From Pectobacterium wasabiae CFBP 3304 (lineage in GTDB: Bacteria > Pseudomonadota > Gammaproteobacteria > Enterobacterales > Enterobacteriaceae), in NCBI RefSeq assembly GCF_001742185.1, contig NZ_CP015750.1, forward strand, positions 1,922,001 through 1,986,000: a DNA stretch of 64,000 nucleotides, written 5' to 3'. Below are positions 39,230-48,180 of the stretch, one piece after another (positions within the stretch are counted from its first letter, which is position 1; each line of letters opens with the position of its first letter). Made by a program: the position numbers and the translations under genes. A model generated the notes under the pieces. That model had not been told where the DNA came from. It worked only from the letters and a program-made list of their open reading frames with translations, and ran no database searches.

Positions 39230-41869
39230 TTAACCCGTATTACGCATACCCGCTGCGACACCCGCGATGGTGACCATCAACGCCAGTTCCAGATCGGCGT
39301 CCGGTTGTTCCTGTCGACGTGAACGATGCAGCAGTTCTGCCTGCAACACGTTCAGGGGATCGGTGTAGACGTTACGCAGTGCGATGGATTCAGCGATCCA
39401 CGGTAGGTCTGCCATCAGGTGATCGTCGTTGGAGATCGCCAGCACAATGCTGATATCGGCGGCCAACTGATCGCGTAGTTGCTTCCCTAATGGCCATAGC
39501 TTTTCTTCTACCAGACGCTGATCGTAATACTCCGCCAGCCACAGGTCGGCTTTGGCAAACACCATCTCCAGCATGCCGATACGCGTCGAGAAGAACGGCC
39601 AGTTGCGGCACATTTCTTCCAACTGCCCCTGCTTGCCGTCATCCACCACTTTCTGCAACGCGGCACCTGCACCGAGCCATGCGGGCAGCATCAGACGGTT
39701 CTGCGTCCAGGCGAAAATCCACGGGATCGCGCGCAGGCTTTCCACTCCGCCGTTCGGACGACGTTTGGCCGGGCGTGAGCCCAACGGCAGTTTACCCAGC
39801 TCCAGCTCCGGCGTAGCGGCGCGGAAGTACGGAACGAAATCTGGGTTTTCGCGCACGTAGCCACGGTACATATCGCAGGACACGCGGGACAGTTCGTCCA
39901 TTACCTGATGCCATTCTTGTTTTGGCTCCGGCGGTGGCAGCAGGTTCGCTTCCAGAATCGCACCGGTATACAGCGCCAGGCTGCTGATGGTGACTTCTGG
40001 CAGGCCGTATTTAAAGCGGATCATCTCGCCCTGTTCCGTCACGCGCAGGCCGCCTTTCAGGCTACCCGGCGGTTGTGACAACAGCGCGGCATGAGCTGGC
40101 GCACCACCGCGACCGATGGAACCCCCGCGTCCGTGGAATAGCGTCAGGGCGATGCCCGCTTTCTCACAGGTTTTGATCAGCGCGTCTTGCGCACGGTACT
40201 GCGCCCAGGATGCGGCCATCACGCCTGCGTCTTTCGCAGAGTCGGAATAGCCGATCATGACCATCTGCTTGCCTTGAATAAAGCCGCGATACCAGTCAAT
40301 GCTTAGCAACTGCGTCATGACATCGTCGGCGTTGTTCAGGTCATCCAGTGTTTCAAACAGCGGCGCGACGGGCAGAGCAAACGGGCAGCCGGCTTCTTTG
40401 AGCAGCAGTTGAACGGCCAGCACGTCGGAAGGCGTGCGCGCCATTGAAATAACGTAAGCAGCAATAGAACCCTGTGGCGCTTTCGCGATCACCCGGCAGG
40501 TATCCAGCACTTCTTTGGTATCTGCACTGGGTTCCCAGTAGCGCGGCAGCAGCGGACGCTTGGAGCTGAGTTCGCGGATCAGGAAGGCTTGCTTATCGGA
40601 TTCTGACCAGCTTTCATAATCGCCCAGACCCAGATAGCGGGTAATTTCGGCCAGTGCGTCGGTGTGGCGAGTACTCTCCTGACGGACATCAATGCGCACC
40701 AACGGTACACCGAAGCAGCGCACGCGGCGCAGCGTATCCAGCAGGCGACCATCGGCGATGATACCCATGCCGCAGGTTTTCAGAGACTGATAGCAGGCGT
40801 GGAGCGGTTCCCATAGCTGCTCGTTGGTAACTAGCAGGTCTTTAGGGGGCAGACGTTCTTCACCCGTCAGGCGTGCTTCGAGATAGCTCAGCGTGCTGCT
40901 CAACTGCGAACGCAGTGACTTCATGATGGCGCGGTACGGCTCCTGTACCTCGCTGCCACCGGCCAGCTCTAACAGATCTGGTGTACATTCGGACATCGAC
41001 AGCTCGGAAACCAGTACCTGAATATCACGCAGGAACAGATCGGCGGCTTTCCAGCGGCTGAGTAACAGCACATGACGCGTCACTTCTGCTGTGACGTTCG
41101 GGTTACCGTCGCGGTCGCCGCCCATCCAGGAGGTAAAGCGTACCGGTACGGCGTCAACTGGCAGACGGTAGCCGAAAGCCTGTTCCAACTGCTCATCGAG
41201 CTCACGTAAAAATGCAGGTACGCCTTCCCACAGACTGTTTTCCACTACGGCGAAACCCCATTTGGCTTCATCTACCGGGGTAGGGCGAATTTTGCGGATC
41301 TCATCGGTATGCCAGGACTGTGCGATCAACTGGCGCAGACGGCGCATGATCTGATTGCGCTCATAATCAGCCAAATCGTTGTGGTCGAGCTGCTTAAGGC
41401 AGGTGTTCACTTCTACCAGTTTGTGGATCAGCGTCCGGCGGGTGATCTCGGTCGGGTGTGCGGTCAGTACCAGCTCGATCGACAGCGATTCTACCGCGTC
41501 GCGGATATCGCGTTCGGTCAGATCTTTATTTTCTTTTAGACGCTCAAAGGCGTTGGAAAGCTGCGCTGGGTTACTCGCTGCTTCGCCGTGTGGTGAAATC
41601 GTATGATATTGCTCAGCGGTATTGGTCAGGTTAAGGAACTGGCTAAATGCGCGGGCCACGGGCAACAGCTCATCGTTAGACAGGTTTTGCAGTGTAGTCA
41701 GCAGTTCCTGACGATGTTTTTCATTACCTGCACGGGATGACTTTGACAACTTGCGGATTGTTTCGACTTTATCAAGGATGTTTTCACCCAGTGCTTCCTT
41801 GATAGTATCGCCGAGTAGTTTGCCGAGCATACTGACGTTACTGCGCATTGCGGAATATTGTTCGTTCAT
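39230..41869 (-). CDS. ppc: Phosphoenolpyruvate carboxylase
   Basis: Ppc carboxylates phosphoenolpyruvate to oxaloacetate to refill the tricarboxylic acid cycle. The 879 residues (883 in E. coli) carry the catalytic His in [50 protein letters not shown], and the glycine loop [16 protein letters not shown]. The C-terminus [13 protein letters not shown] provides the aspartate-site asparagine. The ATG at 41869 agrees with E. coli [20 protein letters not shown]. The accessory island begins just upstream. Confidence 0.97.
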   Translation of the reverse strand: MNEQYSAMRSNVSMLGKLLGDTIKEALGENILDKVETIRKLSKSSRAGNEKHRQELLTTLQNLSNDELLPVARAFSQFLNLTNTAEQYHTISPHGEAASNPAQLSNAFERLKENKDLTERDIRDAVESLSIELVLTAHPTEITRRTLIHKLVEVNTCLKQLDHNDLADYERNQIMRRLRQLIAQSWHTDEIRKIRPTPVDEAKWGFAVVENSLWEGVPAFLRELDEQLEQAFGYRLPVDAVPVRFTSWMGGDRDGNPNVTAEVTRHVLLLSRWKAADLFLRDIQVLVSELSMSECTPDLLELAGGSEVQEPYRAIMKSLRSQLSSTLSYLEARLTGEERLPPKDLLVTNEQLWEPLHACYQSLKTCGMGIIADGRLLDTLRRVRCFGVPLVRIDVRQESTRHTDALAEITRYLGLGDYESWSESDKQAFLIRELSSKRPLLPRYWEPSADTKEVLDTCRVIAKAPQGSIAAYVISMARTPSDVLAVQLLLKEAGCPFALPVAPLFETLDDLNNADDVMTQLLSIDWYRGFIQGKQMVMIGYSDSAKDAGVMAASWAQYRAQDALIKTCEKAGIALTLFHGRGGSIGRGGAPAHAALLSQPPGSLKGGLRVTEQGEMIRFKYGLPEVTISSLALYTGAILEANLLPPPEPKQEWHQVMDELSRVSCDMYRGYVRENPDFVPYFRAATPELELGKLPLGSRPAKRRPNGGVESLRAIPWIFAWTQNRLMLPAWLGAGAALQKVVDDGKQGQLEEMCRNWPFFSTRIGMLEMVFAKADLWLAEYYDQRLVEEKLWPLGKQLRDQLAADISIVLAISNDDHLMADLPWIAESIALRNVYTDPLNVLQAELLHRSRRQEQPDADLELALMVTIAGVAAGMRNTG

Positions 41870-42215
41870 AGTTACCCTGACCCACCCCTACCATTTTTGT
41901 AAGTTTATTTCACTTGACATATTTTTACGCACTGCCTCCATCTAGCCACGATAAGGCGTGTTCGTCAATTGACGATTCTTTCTTCTCCCTATTCTTTGTA
42001 CTTGCATTGATGCGGACTTGGCAATTTGTGAAATTTAATTACAGCGGCGCGGATATTAGGTGAACTTATACACTCGCCATCCTTACGCGTAGCGTCGGCG
42101 TTGACAGCCTTTGGTCGCCTGAGGGAACTGGCAGTGTTTGTCTCTGTACCGCAACGAACTGAGGCTGGCGTAAGCAAAAAACCAGAGGCAATCTTATGAT
42201 CCTTCCGATTTTTAT
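41870..42215. other. Ppc promoter region and island boundary
   Basis: The ppc promoter should lie in the first 100 bases. A minus-strand reading frame at 41989-42231 (80 codons, ending in AAVIKFHKLPSPHQCKYKE) is open. It has no Shine-Dalgarno and overlaps the next gene's end, and I do not recognise it; it may be a remnant tied to the island edge. Confidence 0.3.
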
Positions 42216-42752
42216 TTATAAGCAAGACCAAAAAAACTTATCTTCACTTCCGACTAACCCCTCTACATCAGTAGGGTTTACTTTATTTAAAAACGTGGTT
42301 CCGACACCTCTAAAGAAAAAACAAAAATCAAAAGAGATGGGTTTAATGTTATTTAAGTCGGATTCATTTGTAATCGCATAAATACGACCAGAATCTACTT
42401 CCAATAAAATAGAATAAGGATCGTTATAGGCAACAAGAAGTAAGTTTTTAGGGCGGTCAGCCTTCCCCCACCACTGAACTAAATCATTTTTACTATTTAA
42501 TTCAAAAAGCTTATCAAGATAATTACCACCATCCCCAAACATAAAACTACCTAGGGAAAAATCATCCAGACTGTAATTTAAGACAAATTTTTTAAATTCA
42601 TCATGTAATTTAATATCTAACCGTTTTTCTAACGCATGAACTTCATCAATAGAAAAACCACCTTTTTTCATCATTAGATCATCCATCTCCCCTTCAAAAA
42701 TAGAAAATTTCTCATGCAGCTTAGATTCTATTTCCGTTAACTCCAGTAACAT
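42216..42752 (-). CDS. SMI1/KNR4 (SUKH)-family protein, probable toxin immunity
   Basis: The ATG at 42752 is preceded by ACGAGG and gives 178 residues; a GTG at 42809 would overlap the preceding gene by four bases. The protein shows the SUKH pattern: FSIDEVHALEKRLDIKLHDEFKKFVLNYS, then LDDFSLGSFMFGDGGNYLDKLFELN and NLLLVAYNDPYSILLEVDSGRIYAI. SUKH proteins commonly serve as immunity proteins against nuclease and other polymorphic toxins. It is the last gene of the minus-strand immunity array. The matching toxin is not in the window. Confidence 0.7.
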   Translation of the reverse strand: MLLELTEIESKLHEKFSIFEGEMDDLMMKKGGFSIDEVHALEKRLDIKLHDEFKKFVLNYSLDDFSLGSFMFGDGGNYLDKLFELNSKNDLVQWWGKADRPKNLLLVAYNDPYSILLEVDSGRIYAITNESDLNNIKPISFDFCFFFRGVGTTFLNKVNPTDVEGLVGSEDKFFWSCL

Positions 42753-42805
42753 AATAACCTCGTTTTTAAGGGCTTTATAATGAACATATTCCAAAAAACT
42801 AAATA

Positions 42806-43042
42806 TCACTCCAAAAAATCAATTAACCTCACTATTTTTTGATATTCAGCGTTATCAAACTCCCCATGAGCTAAATATCCGCAAAAATTTCTATGTAAAC
42901 TCTTTAATTCGGATTTTTTTGAATTTTCACTTCTCAATACACGCATGGCGGATTTATAAAAATCAATACCTTGCTCTCGATTATTGTGTTCTGAATCAGT
43001 TATGATGTCAGCTAATAGAACCATCGCACTATCTATATTCAT
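42806..43042 (-). CDS. Small helical protein, possible immunity protein
   Basis: The 78 residues are predicted all-helical from composition (MNIDSAMVLLADIITDSEH, then a Lys/Ser-rich middle and EYQKIVRLIDFLE). I do not recognise the family. The start codon lies in a twice-repeated ATATGAATATAG block with no clear Shine-Dalgarno. The position in the array suggests immunity. A SymE-like fragment on the other strand lies just upstream. Confidence 0.45.
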   Translation of the reverse strand: MNIDSAMVLLADIITDSEHNNREQGIDFYKSAMRVLRSENSKKSELKSLHRNFCGYLAHGEFDNAEYQKIVRLIDFLE

Positions 43043-43074
43043 ATTGCTATATTCATATTGGCCTTAGACCTTTA

Positions 43075-43167
43075 CGCTATCAGATCCTCTGCATCATAGT
43101 AACGATGCCGGTGACCGTTACGGTAGAGTGGGGCAGGAACATTATTAAAACCGAGGTCAATGTGTAG
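43075..43167 (+). pseudogene. SymE-family toxin C-terminal fragment (copy 1)
   Basis: In frame with the stop at 43165-43167 the plus strand reads MPVTVTVEWGRNIIKTEVNV from 43105. It aligns with the fragment at 62052-62162 (TGMPAIVTVERGRLIIETEITL) and resembles the end of SymE-type SpoVT/AbrB-fold toxins. Nothing of the N-terminal half is left. Confidence 0.5.
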
Positions 43168-43187
43168 TGACTAATCAATGGAATAAA

Positions 43188-43646
43188 TCACAACATTTCT
43201 TTTAATTTTATTAGATCTTCTCTTTCTAGATTTTTATACTCATCATCGAAATCAGTATGACAAATAAAAATTTTATCACTACCAACTGCCGCGTATACCC
43301 CTTCGGACATTTCATTCGGATCAAACAACCCCGGCGGCTCTGAAAAACAACCGTCTAACCCACACCAACTCACTACTGACAGATTTTCAATAAAATATAA
43401 TAATGTTTTCTCTGTGTTATCAAGCCAGTCATGCGGATGAGCGTTGAATTTAACATCCCACAACCATACAACCCAATCGTCACCAACTATTTTTTGAGAT
43501 TTTAACTCCACATCGTGCCAAATAGCTGAAGGGAATTCTGGTGGAGAATAATTCACATCATTAGAATATGAATAAAAAGTTTGCCCATTAACATCGCCAG
43601 TCATACTGTCCCAGTAAACACCTAATACTTCCTTGAGTTTCATCAT
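43188..43646 (-). CDS. Unrecognised 152-residue protein, probable immunity
   Basis: The protein is acidic and rich in Trp, with features MTGDVNGQTFYSYSN, PSAIWHDVELKSQKIVGDDWVVWLWD and SWCGLDGCFSEPPGLFDPNE. No signal peptide or membrane segment is seen. The family is not known to me. AT-rich DNA and location between other immunity-like genes are the only hints of function. Confidence 0.55.
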   Translation of the reverse strand: MMKLKEVLGVYWDSMTGDVNGQTFYSYSNDVNYSPPEFPSAIWHDVELKSQKIVGDDWVVWLWDVKFNAHPHDWLDNTEKTLLYFIENLSVVSWCGLDGCFSEPPGLFDPNEMSEGVYAAVGSDKIFICHTDFDDEYKNLEREDLIKLKEML

Positions 43647-43780
43647 TTCAATCTCTAATTAGCACCTTGTTGCACACCTGTAACTATCTGTGTAGCTATT
43701 TCCCCTTGGTTTTGACCTGTTTTATTGACCATATAAGTAACCCGTTTTTCATCCATAATCCTTTCGATTTAATTAAGCGG

Positions 43781-44155
43781 TTAATTTAATATTGCAGTCA
43801 CCTCTGTGGGATTTGAAATTTTAACTTCCAACCACATTCCTGTAGTTAAACCAAATCCGCGTAAAAAAACATCATCATCAATCAATAGCTCACAGACATC
43901 CTTTAATACCTCTCCCACGATGTCATCCACCCATTTTCCTTCTTCATGATAATATCGGCTAATTTTTATCTCATTAGGGGATGCTATGATTAACTCGCAA
44001 CACCTAAAGATATCTTTCACCTCCTTCATAGAAAAAAGAGTAGCACCATCAGTATGTAAAACAACAGTTTTGCGATCCTCTGATAACGTCATGCTTGAAA
44101 TAGAATAATCAGAGAGAGACAAATTACATAGCTCTGTTTTCGTTAACTTAATCAT
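43781..44155 (-). CDS. Unrecognised small protein, probable immunity
   Basis: The ATG at 44155 (after TGATGAG) gives MIKLTKTELCNLSLSDYSIS and about 124 residues; starts at 44164 and 44203 are possible. Short beta strands alternate (KTVVLHTDGATLFSM, IIASPNEIKISRYYHEEGKWVD). The C-terminus is LTTGMWLEVKISNPTEVTAIL. I do not recognise the family. Confidence 0.5.
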   Translation of the reverse strand: MIKLTKTELCNLSLSDYSISSMTLSEDRKTVVLHTDGATLFSMKEVKDIFRCCELIIASPNEIKISRYYHEEGKWVDDIVGEVLKDVCELLIDDDVFLRGFGLTTGMWLEVKISNPTEVTAILN

Positions 44156-44215
44156 TATACTCATCAATGGAAAAATAATTATACCGTAATATATTAAAAT
44201 CAATGTCAGTCCACT

Positions 44216-44479
44216 CTACCTTAGGAGGTCATTGAATTTCTTGAATGACTTTATTATTTCGGCTATGTCAGAAAGTTCCGCTCTTTCATTTATAATGTAT
44301 TTTTCCGTGTCAATAGTCATGATTTCCAACATACATGATTTATCATCCCATACCGTAAATTTGGCGATCTTATTTTCACCTTCGAAATCAACGACCAAGC
44401 TACTCGTGTACTCATTTCTATTAATTTCAACGTGGTGGGTAGTGTTAGATAGGATCCAGTCCTTTATTTCACTTAACAT
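44216..44479 (-). CDS. Small immunity protein, TriTu-like
   Basis: The ATG at 44479 follows GAGAGGAAA and gives 87 residues. MLSEIKDWILSNTTHHVEINR followed by SLVVDFEGENKIAKFTVWDDKSCMLEI and a helical C-terminus resembles the TriTu immunity family (partners of TreTu-type toxins) as I remember it. This is a similarity by eye and should be tested by profile search. Confidence 0.5.
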   Translation of the reverse strand: MLSEIKDWILSNTTHHVEINRNEYTSSLVVDFEGENKIAKFTVWDDKSCMLEIMTIDTEKYIINERAELSDIAEIIKSFKKFNDLLR

Positions 44480-44507
44480 TTTCCTCTCTTTCTTTTGTCT
44501 ATGTTTT

Positions 44508-44717
44508 TTAATCCAATAAAAATTCCATTCCAATCATATTTCCATTACTATCAAAGTCTAAATATATTTCTGGTCCCTGATAATTTTCTATTATTGTTCG
44601 CAAAGCAATATGTTTAACAGCTACTCCGGCCTTTCCCTTCCCCGGATGATTTGGTAGAACGAGGTAAGCCATATCGCCATCACCACTGACTTCTAAATTA
44701 ATTTTATTTTTTTTCAT
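44508..44717 (-). CDS. DUF2283-like small protein
   Basis: The 69 residues show the DUF2283 pattern: short strands with DMAYLVLPN, a central KHIALRT and the closing IYLDFDSNGNMIGMEFLL. The role of this family is unknown; it is often seen near toxin and immunity genes. It lies 28 bases before the next array gene. Confidence 0.6.
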   Translation of the reverse strand: MKKNKINLEVSGDGDMAYLVLPNHPGKGKAGVAVKHIALRTIIENYQGPEIYLDFDSNGNMIGMEFLLD

Positions 44718-44747
44718 GTCATGTTCTACAGTTAATTTTATGCTTAT

Positions 44748-45416
44748 TTATAATGACTTTAAGACGTTAGTCAAACGCTTTGAATATATTACATTATCAG
44801 CTTTATTTACAACCTCGACAACATAATCATCAGTGATATTGAATTTATTAAGATGGTAATAAAAAACAAAATCATTGGGGTGATCCGTTACGACGTTTTC
44901 TTCATAGACAACCTTGTCTTCATTAATAATTTGGAAGTCCATGAAAAAATTATCTAAAGTTAATCGGCATTTAAGCAAACCTGTCAATTTATAACCTTTT
45001 AATTTCTTTCGCTTAAAAACCCACTCATTTATAAAACCCGAACTTTCAAACTCATCGATCGCATTAACGATAAGATCCTTGGGCAAAGAGTATCGACCAT
45101 CAACCTTATCTAGCCCATTAATGACAAGCTTAGCGAAATATTTATTTAATTCACTCTTTAATGTATGGCGATATTCATTTTCATCAATAAATATCTCAAC
45201 ACCAAGGACATTACATGAATTAACGTATGATTCACCAATCGGATCTTTTTTACCAATAAAACAGACCCTATTAAATCCAGCAGTGTCATATTTAGCTTGT
45301 TTTACCCTTCTGCCAAGATAATTACATAATGATCTGGTTAACTCTTTGAACGGATATGTTAATTCCTCTCCGTAATCCAAAACCTCTGGATAAAGATATA
45401 TGTCTTTTAATATCAT
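44748..45416 (-). CDS. Unrecognised 222-residue protein in immunity array
   Basis: No family recognised. The N-terminal part reads MILKDIYLYPEVLDYGEELTYP; the C-terminal part looks like beta strands (LTGLLKCRLTLDNFFMDFQII). No membrane segment. GAGG lies 11 bases before the ATG, a wide spacing. Soluble, AT-rich coding, likely an immunity or accessory protein by position. Confidence 0.5.
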   Translation of the reverse strand: MILKDIYLYPEVLDYGEELTYPFKELTRSLCNYLGRRVKQAKYDTAGFNRVCFIGKKDPIGESYVNSCNVLGVEIFIDENEYRHTLKSELNKYFAKLVINGLDKVDGRYSLPKDLIVNAIDEFESSGFINEWVFKRKKLKGYKLTGLLKCRLTLDNFFMDFQIINEDKVVYEENVVTDHPNDFVFYYHLNKFNITDDYVVEVVNKADNVIYSKRLTNVLKSL

Positions 45417-45522
45417 GACACGTTATACCTCATAGGGTCTACTCTTCATCTCTATTTATTCCTACATCGTTACTATATTTCCCGTATCGATAATCTCATC
45501 TTGTCGCCTAATCAGTGAATTA

Positions 45523-45813
45523 TTAATACAGATTAAATTTAAAAACATCCTCTTTAAATTCAGAGAATTCATCTATTCTATTAAAGACCGACAACAATCT
45601 TACAAATTCATCTGGGTAATTTTTCTTAAAAACAGAACTATTACGCCATTCTACTATTAAGGGTTTATCTTCATGATCTATGGGGATCATAAAATCATAT
45701 AAAGCATCTGAATTTCTTCCAAAGTAGGGGCCAAAGTCAAATTTCTGTGAAAAATAATCATAAATATCAGTTGGCGTTTTTTGTTTCTCGCCATCGAGAG
45801 TAATTAACTTCAT
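45523..45813 (-). CDS. Barstar-family ribonuclease inhibitor
   Basis: The 96 residues match the barstar pattern: LITLDGEKQKTPTDIYDYFSQKF, then DFGPYFGRNSDALYDFMI, then PLIVEWRNSSVFKKNY. Barstar blocks barnase-type RNases by plugging the active site with an acidic helix. As an orphan here it probably protects against an RNase toxin delivered by neighbouring cells. The frame stays open upstream into a stretch that reads like Rhs core. Confidence 0.8.
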   Translation of the reverse strand: MKLITLDGEKQKTPTDIYDYFSQKFDFGPYFGRNSDALYDFMIPIDHEDKPLIVEWRNSSVFKKNYPDEFVRLLSVFNRIDEFSEFKEDVFKFNLY

Positions 45814-45890
45814 GTTATTAACCTTTGCATTTATTTCTGCGGTGTACCGTTGTCCCTGATAGCGTAACTCGCTGTTCGCTTCCCCACTTG
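45814..45890 (-). pseudogene. Possible Rhs core remnant before barstar gene
   Basis: In the frame of the barstar gene, the upstream bases read ASGEANSELRYQGQRYTAE. This resembles the end of Rhs cores (NPLRFQGQYYD type). It is short, and the identification is tentative. Confidence 0.35.
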
Positions 45891-45993
45891 CCTAATCCCC
45901 AGATAACGCTGTGGTAGGATAGGGTATGGTTCTTCGCGATGGTCTACCAATTAGTATATTTTCTCTATATATTCAATTTTTTATAATATAAAT

Positions 45994-46260
45994 TTATAAC
46001 GTTTTTAATTGAGAGTTGATCATCTTAATAAGATCACTCAGCATATTTTCTTCATAATAAGAAAAGTTGGCGTATTGAGCCATTGCTCTACACCGCGACA
46101 GTTCTTCCATTGTTTTTATCTTATTGTTAAGTGATAAATTCATATCTTTTAATTTAACTAATTTATCGATAAAAAAACTGGCGTTTTCATTTTTCCCATT
46201 ATTATTTAATTCAATTATCAAATTTTCAAAAGATATAATTAATTCGTTAGATATTTTCAC
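45994..46260 (-). CDS. Small helical protein, possible immunity protein
   Basis: The GTG at 46260 is preceded by ACGAGGG; a TTG at 46263 is the alternative. The 88 residues are helical (ELIISFENLIIELNNNGKN, KDMNLSLNNKIKTMEELSRC). Family not recognised. The 90 bases upstream (46264-46354) hold an open frame of about 30 codons ending four bases before the gene, perhaps a toxin remnant. Confidence 0.45.
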   Translation of the reverse strand: MKISNELIISFENLIIELNNNGKNENASFFIDKLVKLKDMNLSLNNKIKTMEELSRCRAMAQYANFSYYEENMLSDLIKMINSQLKTL

Positions 46261-46354
46261 CAATTAACCCTCGTTGTTTTTATTATCCATGGTTGAGGTA
46301 AGTTTGAAGGAAAATAGCCGGAATGGTCGTTTCGGTTGCTTCTGGCCGACCATA

Positions 46355-46729
46355 TTAAAATATTTCTTTATCTTCCACTTCCCCTAAAAATATATCCTGT
46401 AAATCACCCTGTATCTCATCTTCATCCGAAATAAGTTTGAAATCATTATCAATACCAGGAGGGAAGTGAGTGCCATCAATAGTACCCAATATTAAAGATG
46501 CTGTATCTATAGATACTATTTTAAAAAAATCAAACACGGATTTTTTTTCTTCTTCATCAAGGGATGACAATGTTATACTTATTTTTCTATATGCATCGTT
46601 ACCATTGCTTTTATTTTCACTTATCGTTTTTTCATAGCGAGGTAAATTGTCATTAAATATTTCTTCGAATATTCCGTTAACGAATTTTTCGTCCTTTTTC
46701 ATTCTATTCATCATCTTGTTTTGGCTCAT
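46355..46729 (-). CDS. Unrecognised 124-residue protein in immunity array
   Basis: The ATG at 46729 follows AGGGAA; a longer reading from 46771 has no Shine-Dalgarno. The sequence includes KISITLSSLDEEEKKSVFDFFKIVSIDTASLILGTIDG and a strongly acidic tail (DEDEIQGDLQDIFLGEVEDKE), the charge pattern expected of an inhibitor of a basic nuclease. The family is not recognised. Confidence 0.5.
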   Translation of the reverse strand: MSQNKMMNRMKKDEKFVNGIFEEIFNDNLPRYEKTISENKSNGNDAYRKISITLSSLDEEEKKSVFDFFKIVSIDTASLILGTIDGTHFPPGIDNDFKLISDEDEIQGDLQDIFLGEVEDKEIF

Positions 46730-46915
46730 TTCCCTGTTCCTTACGTGGGGGGGATAACGAGGAACTGACATCGACGGGCGATCGACTGACGTAAAGCAGG
46801 TTAACTTGTCAGTCGCTAATACTGGGTAATATCACCATTCAGACAGAACGTGGGAATATGCTGGTTGCATAAAATAAAAAATTTGAAGGGTTGTTGCGAT
46901 CGCTTTAGGCTTTTT

Positions 46916-47305
46916 TTATAAAAATGCTATCTCTGAACTTCCTATTTTTTTAACTGATAGACCTGAGAATTTAATACCTATTCCGTGCTCTGTATCGCCA
47001 CGCCATCTAAATAAAAAACCAAATTCATTTTCAATGTCAGGATAAATATAAATCTTCATCAATTTAAACGATACATCCTTATTTTTGTAAATGCTATAAA
47101 CATATGAAGCTATTTTTTCTTCTGATAATTTAAAAAATGCATCTTGATTTTTTAGTATGAAATTAATGTCACTTACCATTTTTTCATCACTAGAATTTGA
47201 TTCTAGATAAATCACTGTAACCTTATTTTCATTAAAAATGTCAAAAACGATATTTGCTGAGATACCCTCATCATCTTCATAAAAATCAAAAACCTCACTG
47301 TCCAT
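46916..47305 (-). CDS. Acidic immunity-like protein (DUF6985/DUF2004-like C-terminus)
   Basis: The 129 residues start after AGAGAGG. The C-terminus FLFRWRGDTEHGIGIKFSGLSVKKIG resembles the EHGIG motif of DUF2004/DUF6985-type proteins, which are frequent in immunity arrays. The N-terminus is acidic (MDSEVFDFYEDDEG). Confidence 0.45.
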   Translation of the reverse strand: MDSEVFDFYEDDEGISANIVFDIFNENKVTVIYLESNSSDEKMVSDINFILKNQDAFFKLSEEKIASYVYSIYKNKDVSFKLMKIYIYPDIENEFGFLFRWRGDTEHGIGIKFSGLSVKKIGSSEIAFL

Positions 47306-47353
47306 TTAAACCTCTCTGTTTCTGTTTATAAATCTTAGGTAGTTTAGATCTAT

Positions 47354-47683
47354 TTATTCTTCCCTTATATTATATTCTGTGCGACTTATCCAAGATATAA
47401 CTTTGTATTTTCCAGAATAAACGCCATTACACTTATAATAAGCCATAACCTCTGAAGGATACCAACCATATCCGAATGAAAATAAAGCATCCATCTTAAC
47501 CAATTCACTTATGATGGTTATTTTTTCTTTTTCATCCACAACTGTTTTTACCATAAGCTCTTTAAAACAGGTAAAACCAAGTGATTTTAAATTTTCTTTT
47601 AGATTATCCCCAGATACTTTAATTTTCAATGTGTTGTTTGAAATGTCAATAACAACAATAGCGTTGTTTGGCATTACGTTCAT
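47354..47683 (-). CDS. Unrecognised 109-residue protein in immunity array
   Basis: The sequence contains AIVVIDISNNTLKIKVSGDNLKE, then LFSFGYGWYPSEVMAYYKCNG. Likely a small alpha/beta protein; no membrane segment. The family is not recognised. GAAGAAAAA precedes the ATG. Confidence 0.45.
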   Translation of the reverse strand: MNVMPNNAIVVIDISNNTLKIKVSGDNLKENLKSLGFTCFKELMVKTVVDEKEKITIISELVKMDALFSFGYGWYPSEVMAYYKCNGVYSGKYKVISWISRTEYNIREE

Positions 47684-47739
47684 AATATATTTTTCTTCAA
47701 GAAGGAGTGTTTATATAGTAAGAGATTAAAATAATCCAC

Positions 47740-48069
47740 TTATGAAGAATCGCATTCAATTATTACCTTACAATAAAATCCCTTCATTTTTTCATTGGCG
47801 GTGATTAATTCATAAATAATCTTGTCATCAATAACATTGTTTATATAACAGGTTAGGTACGAATATTGAATGAAATTGACAAATGAAAAAATCATGTTGT
47901 TATAAGATTTTCTATCGCCTTCTCCCTTCAATAAAACATTATATCTATCTTCAATGATGTTTATTTCACAGGCAGAGATAGTGTCTTGTGAAAGAAAAAA
48001 GTCTCTTATTTCAAAATAAATTCCTGAATCAACAATCAACGTTACGTCATTTAATTTCTCATAAAACAT
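47740..48069 (-). CDS. Unrecognised 109-residue protein in immunity array
   Basis: Begins MFYEKLNDVTLIVDSGIYFE after AAGGTGAG. The protein is acidic overall with two cysteines near the C-terminus (GFYCKVIIECDSS). It starts 3 bases after the stop of a short open frame that could be a toxin tail, the usual toxin-immunity spacing. Confidence 0.45.
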   Translation of the reverse strand: MFYEKLNDVTLIVDSGIYFEIRDFFLSQDTISACEINIIEDRYNVLLKGEGDRKSYNNMIFSFVNFIQYSYLTCYINNVIDDKIIYELITANEKMKGFYCKVIIECDSS

Positions 48070-48072
48070 AAC

Positions 48073-48180
48073 TCACCTTAATTTAGGCTTATAGGTACTA
48101 CTGCTAGCACTCTTAGGATGAGAATAGACAGTGACGATTGGTTCGGCGACGGTTCTGCTGCTGGCGTAATCACACTGATT
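48073..48180 (-). pseudogene. Possible toxin C-terminal remnant
   Basis: The minus strand reads QCDYASSRTVAEPIVTVYSH followed by a Ser/Lys-rich tail (PKSASSSTYKPKLR) and stop at 48073-48075. Nothing larger remains upstream, where the frame hits a stop inside the neighbouring gene. The tail-then-immunity layout is the reason for the call. Confidence 0.3.

Noticed and set aside
43085..43125. Minus-strand reading NGHRHRYYDAEDL, at first taken for an Rhs core repeat
   Set aside because: It is the reverse complement of the SymE-like fragment that ends at 43167, and that reading is supported by two other copies.
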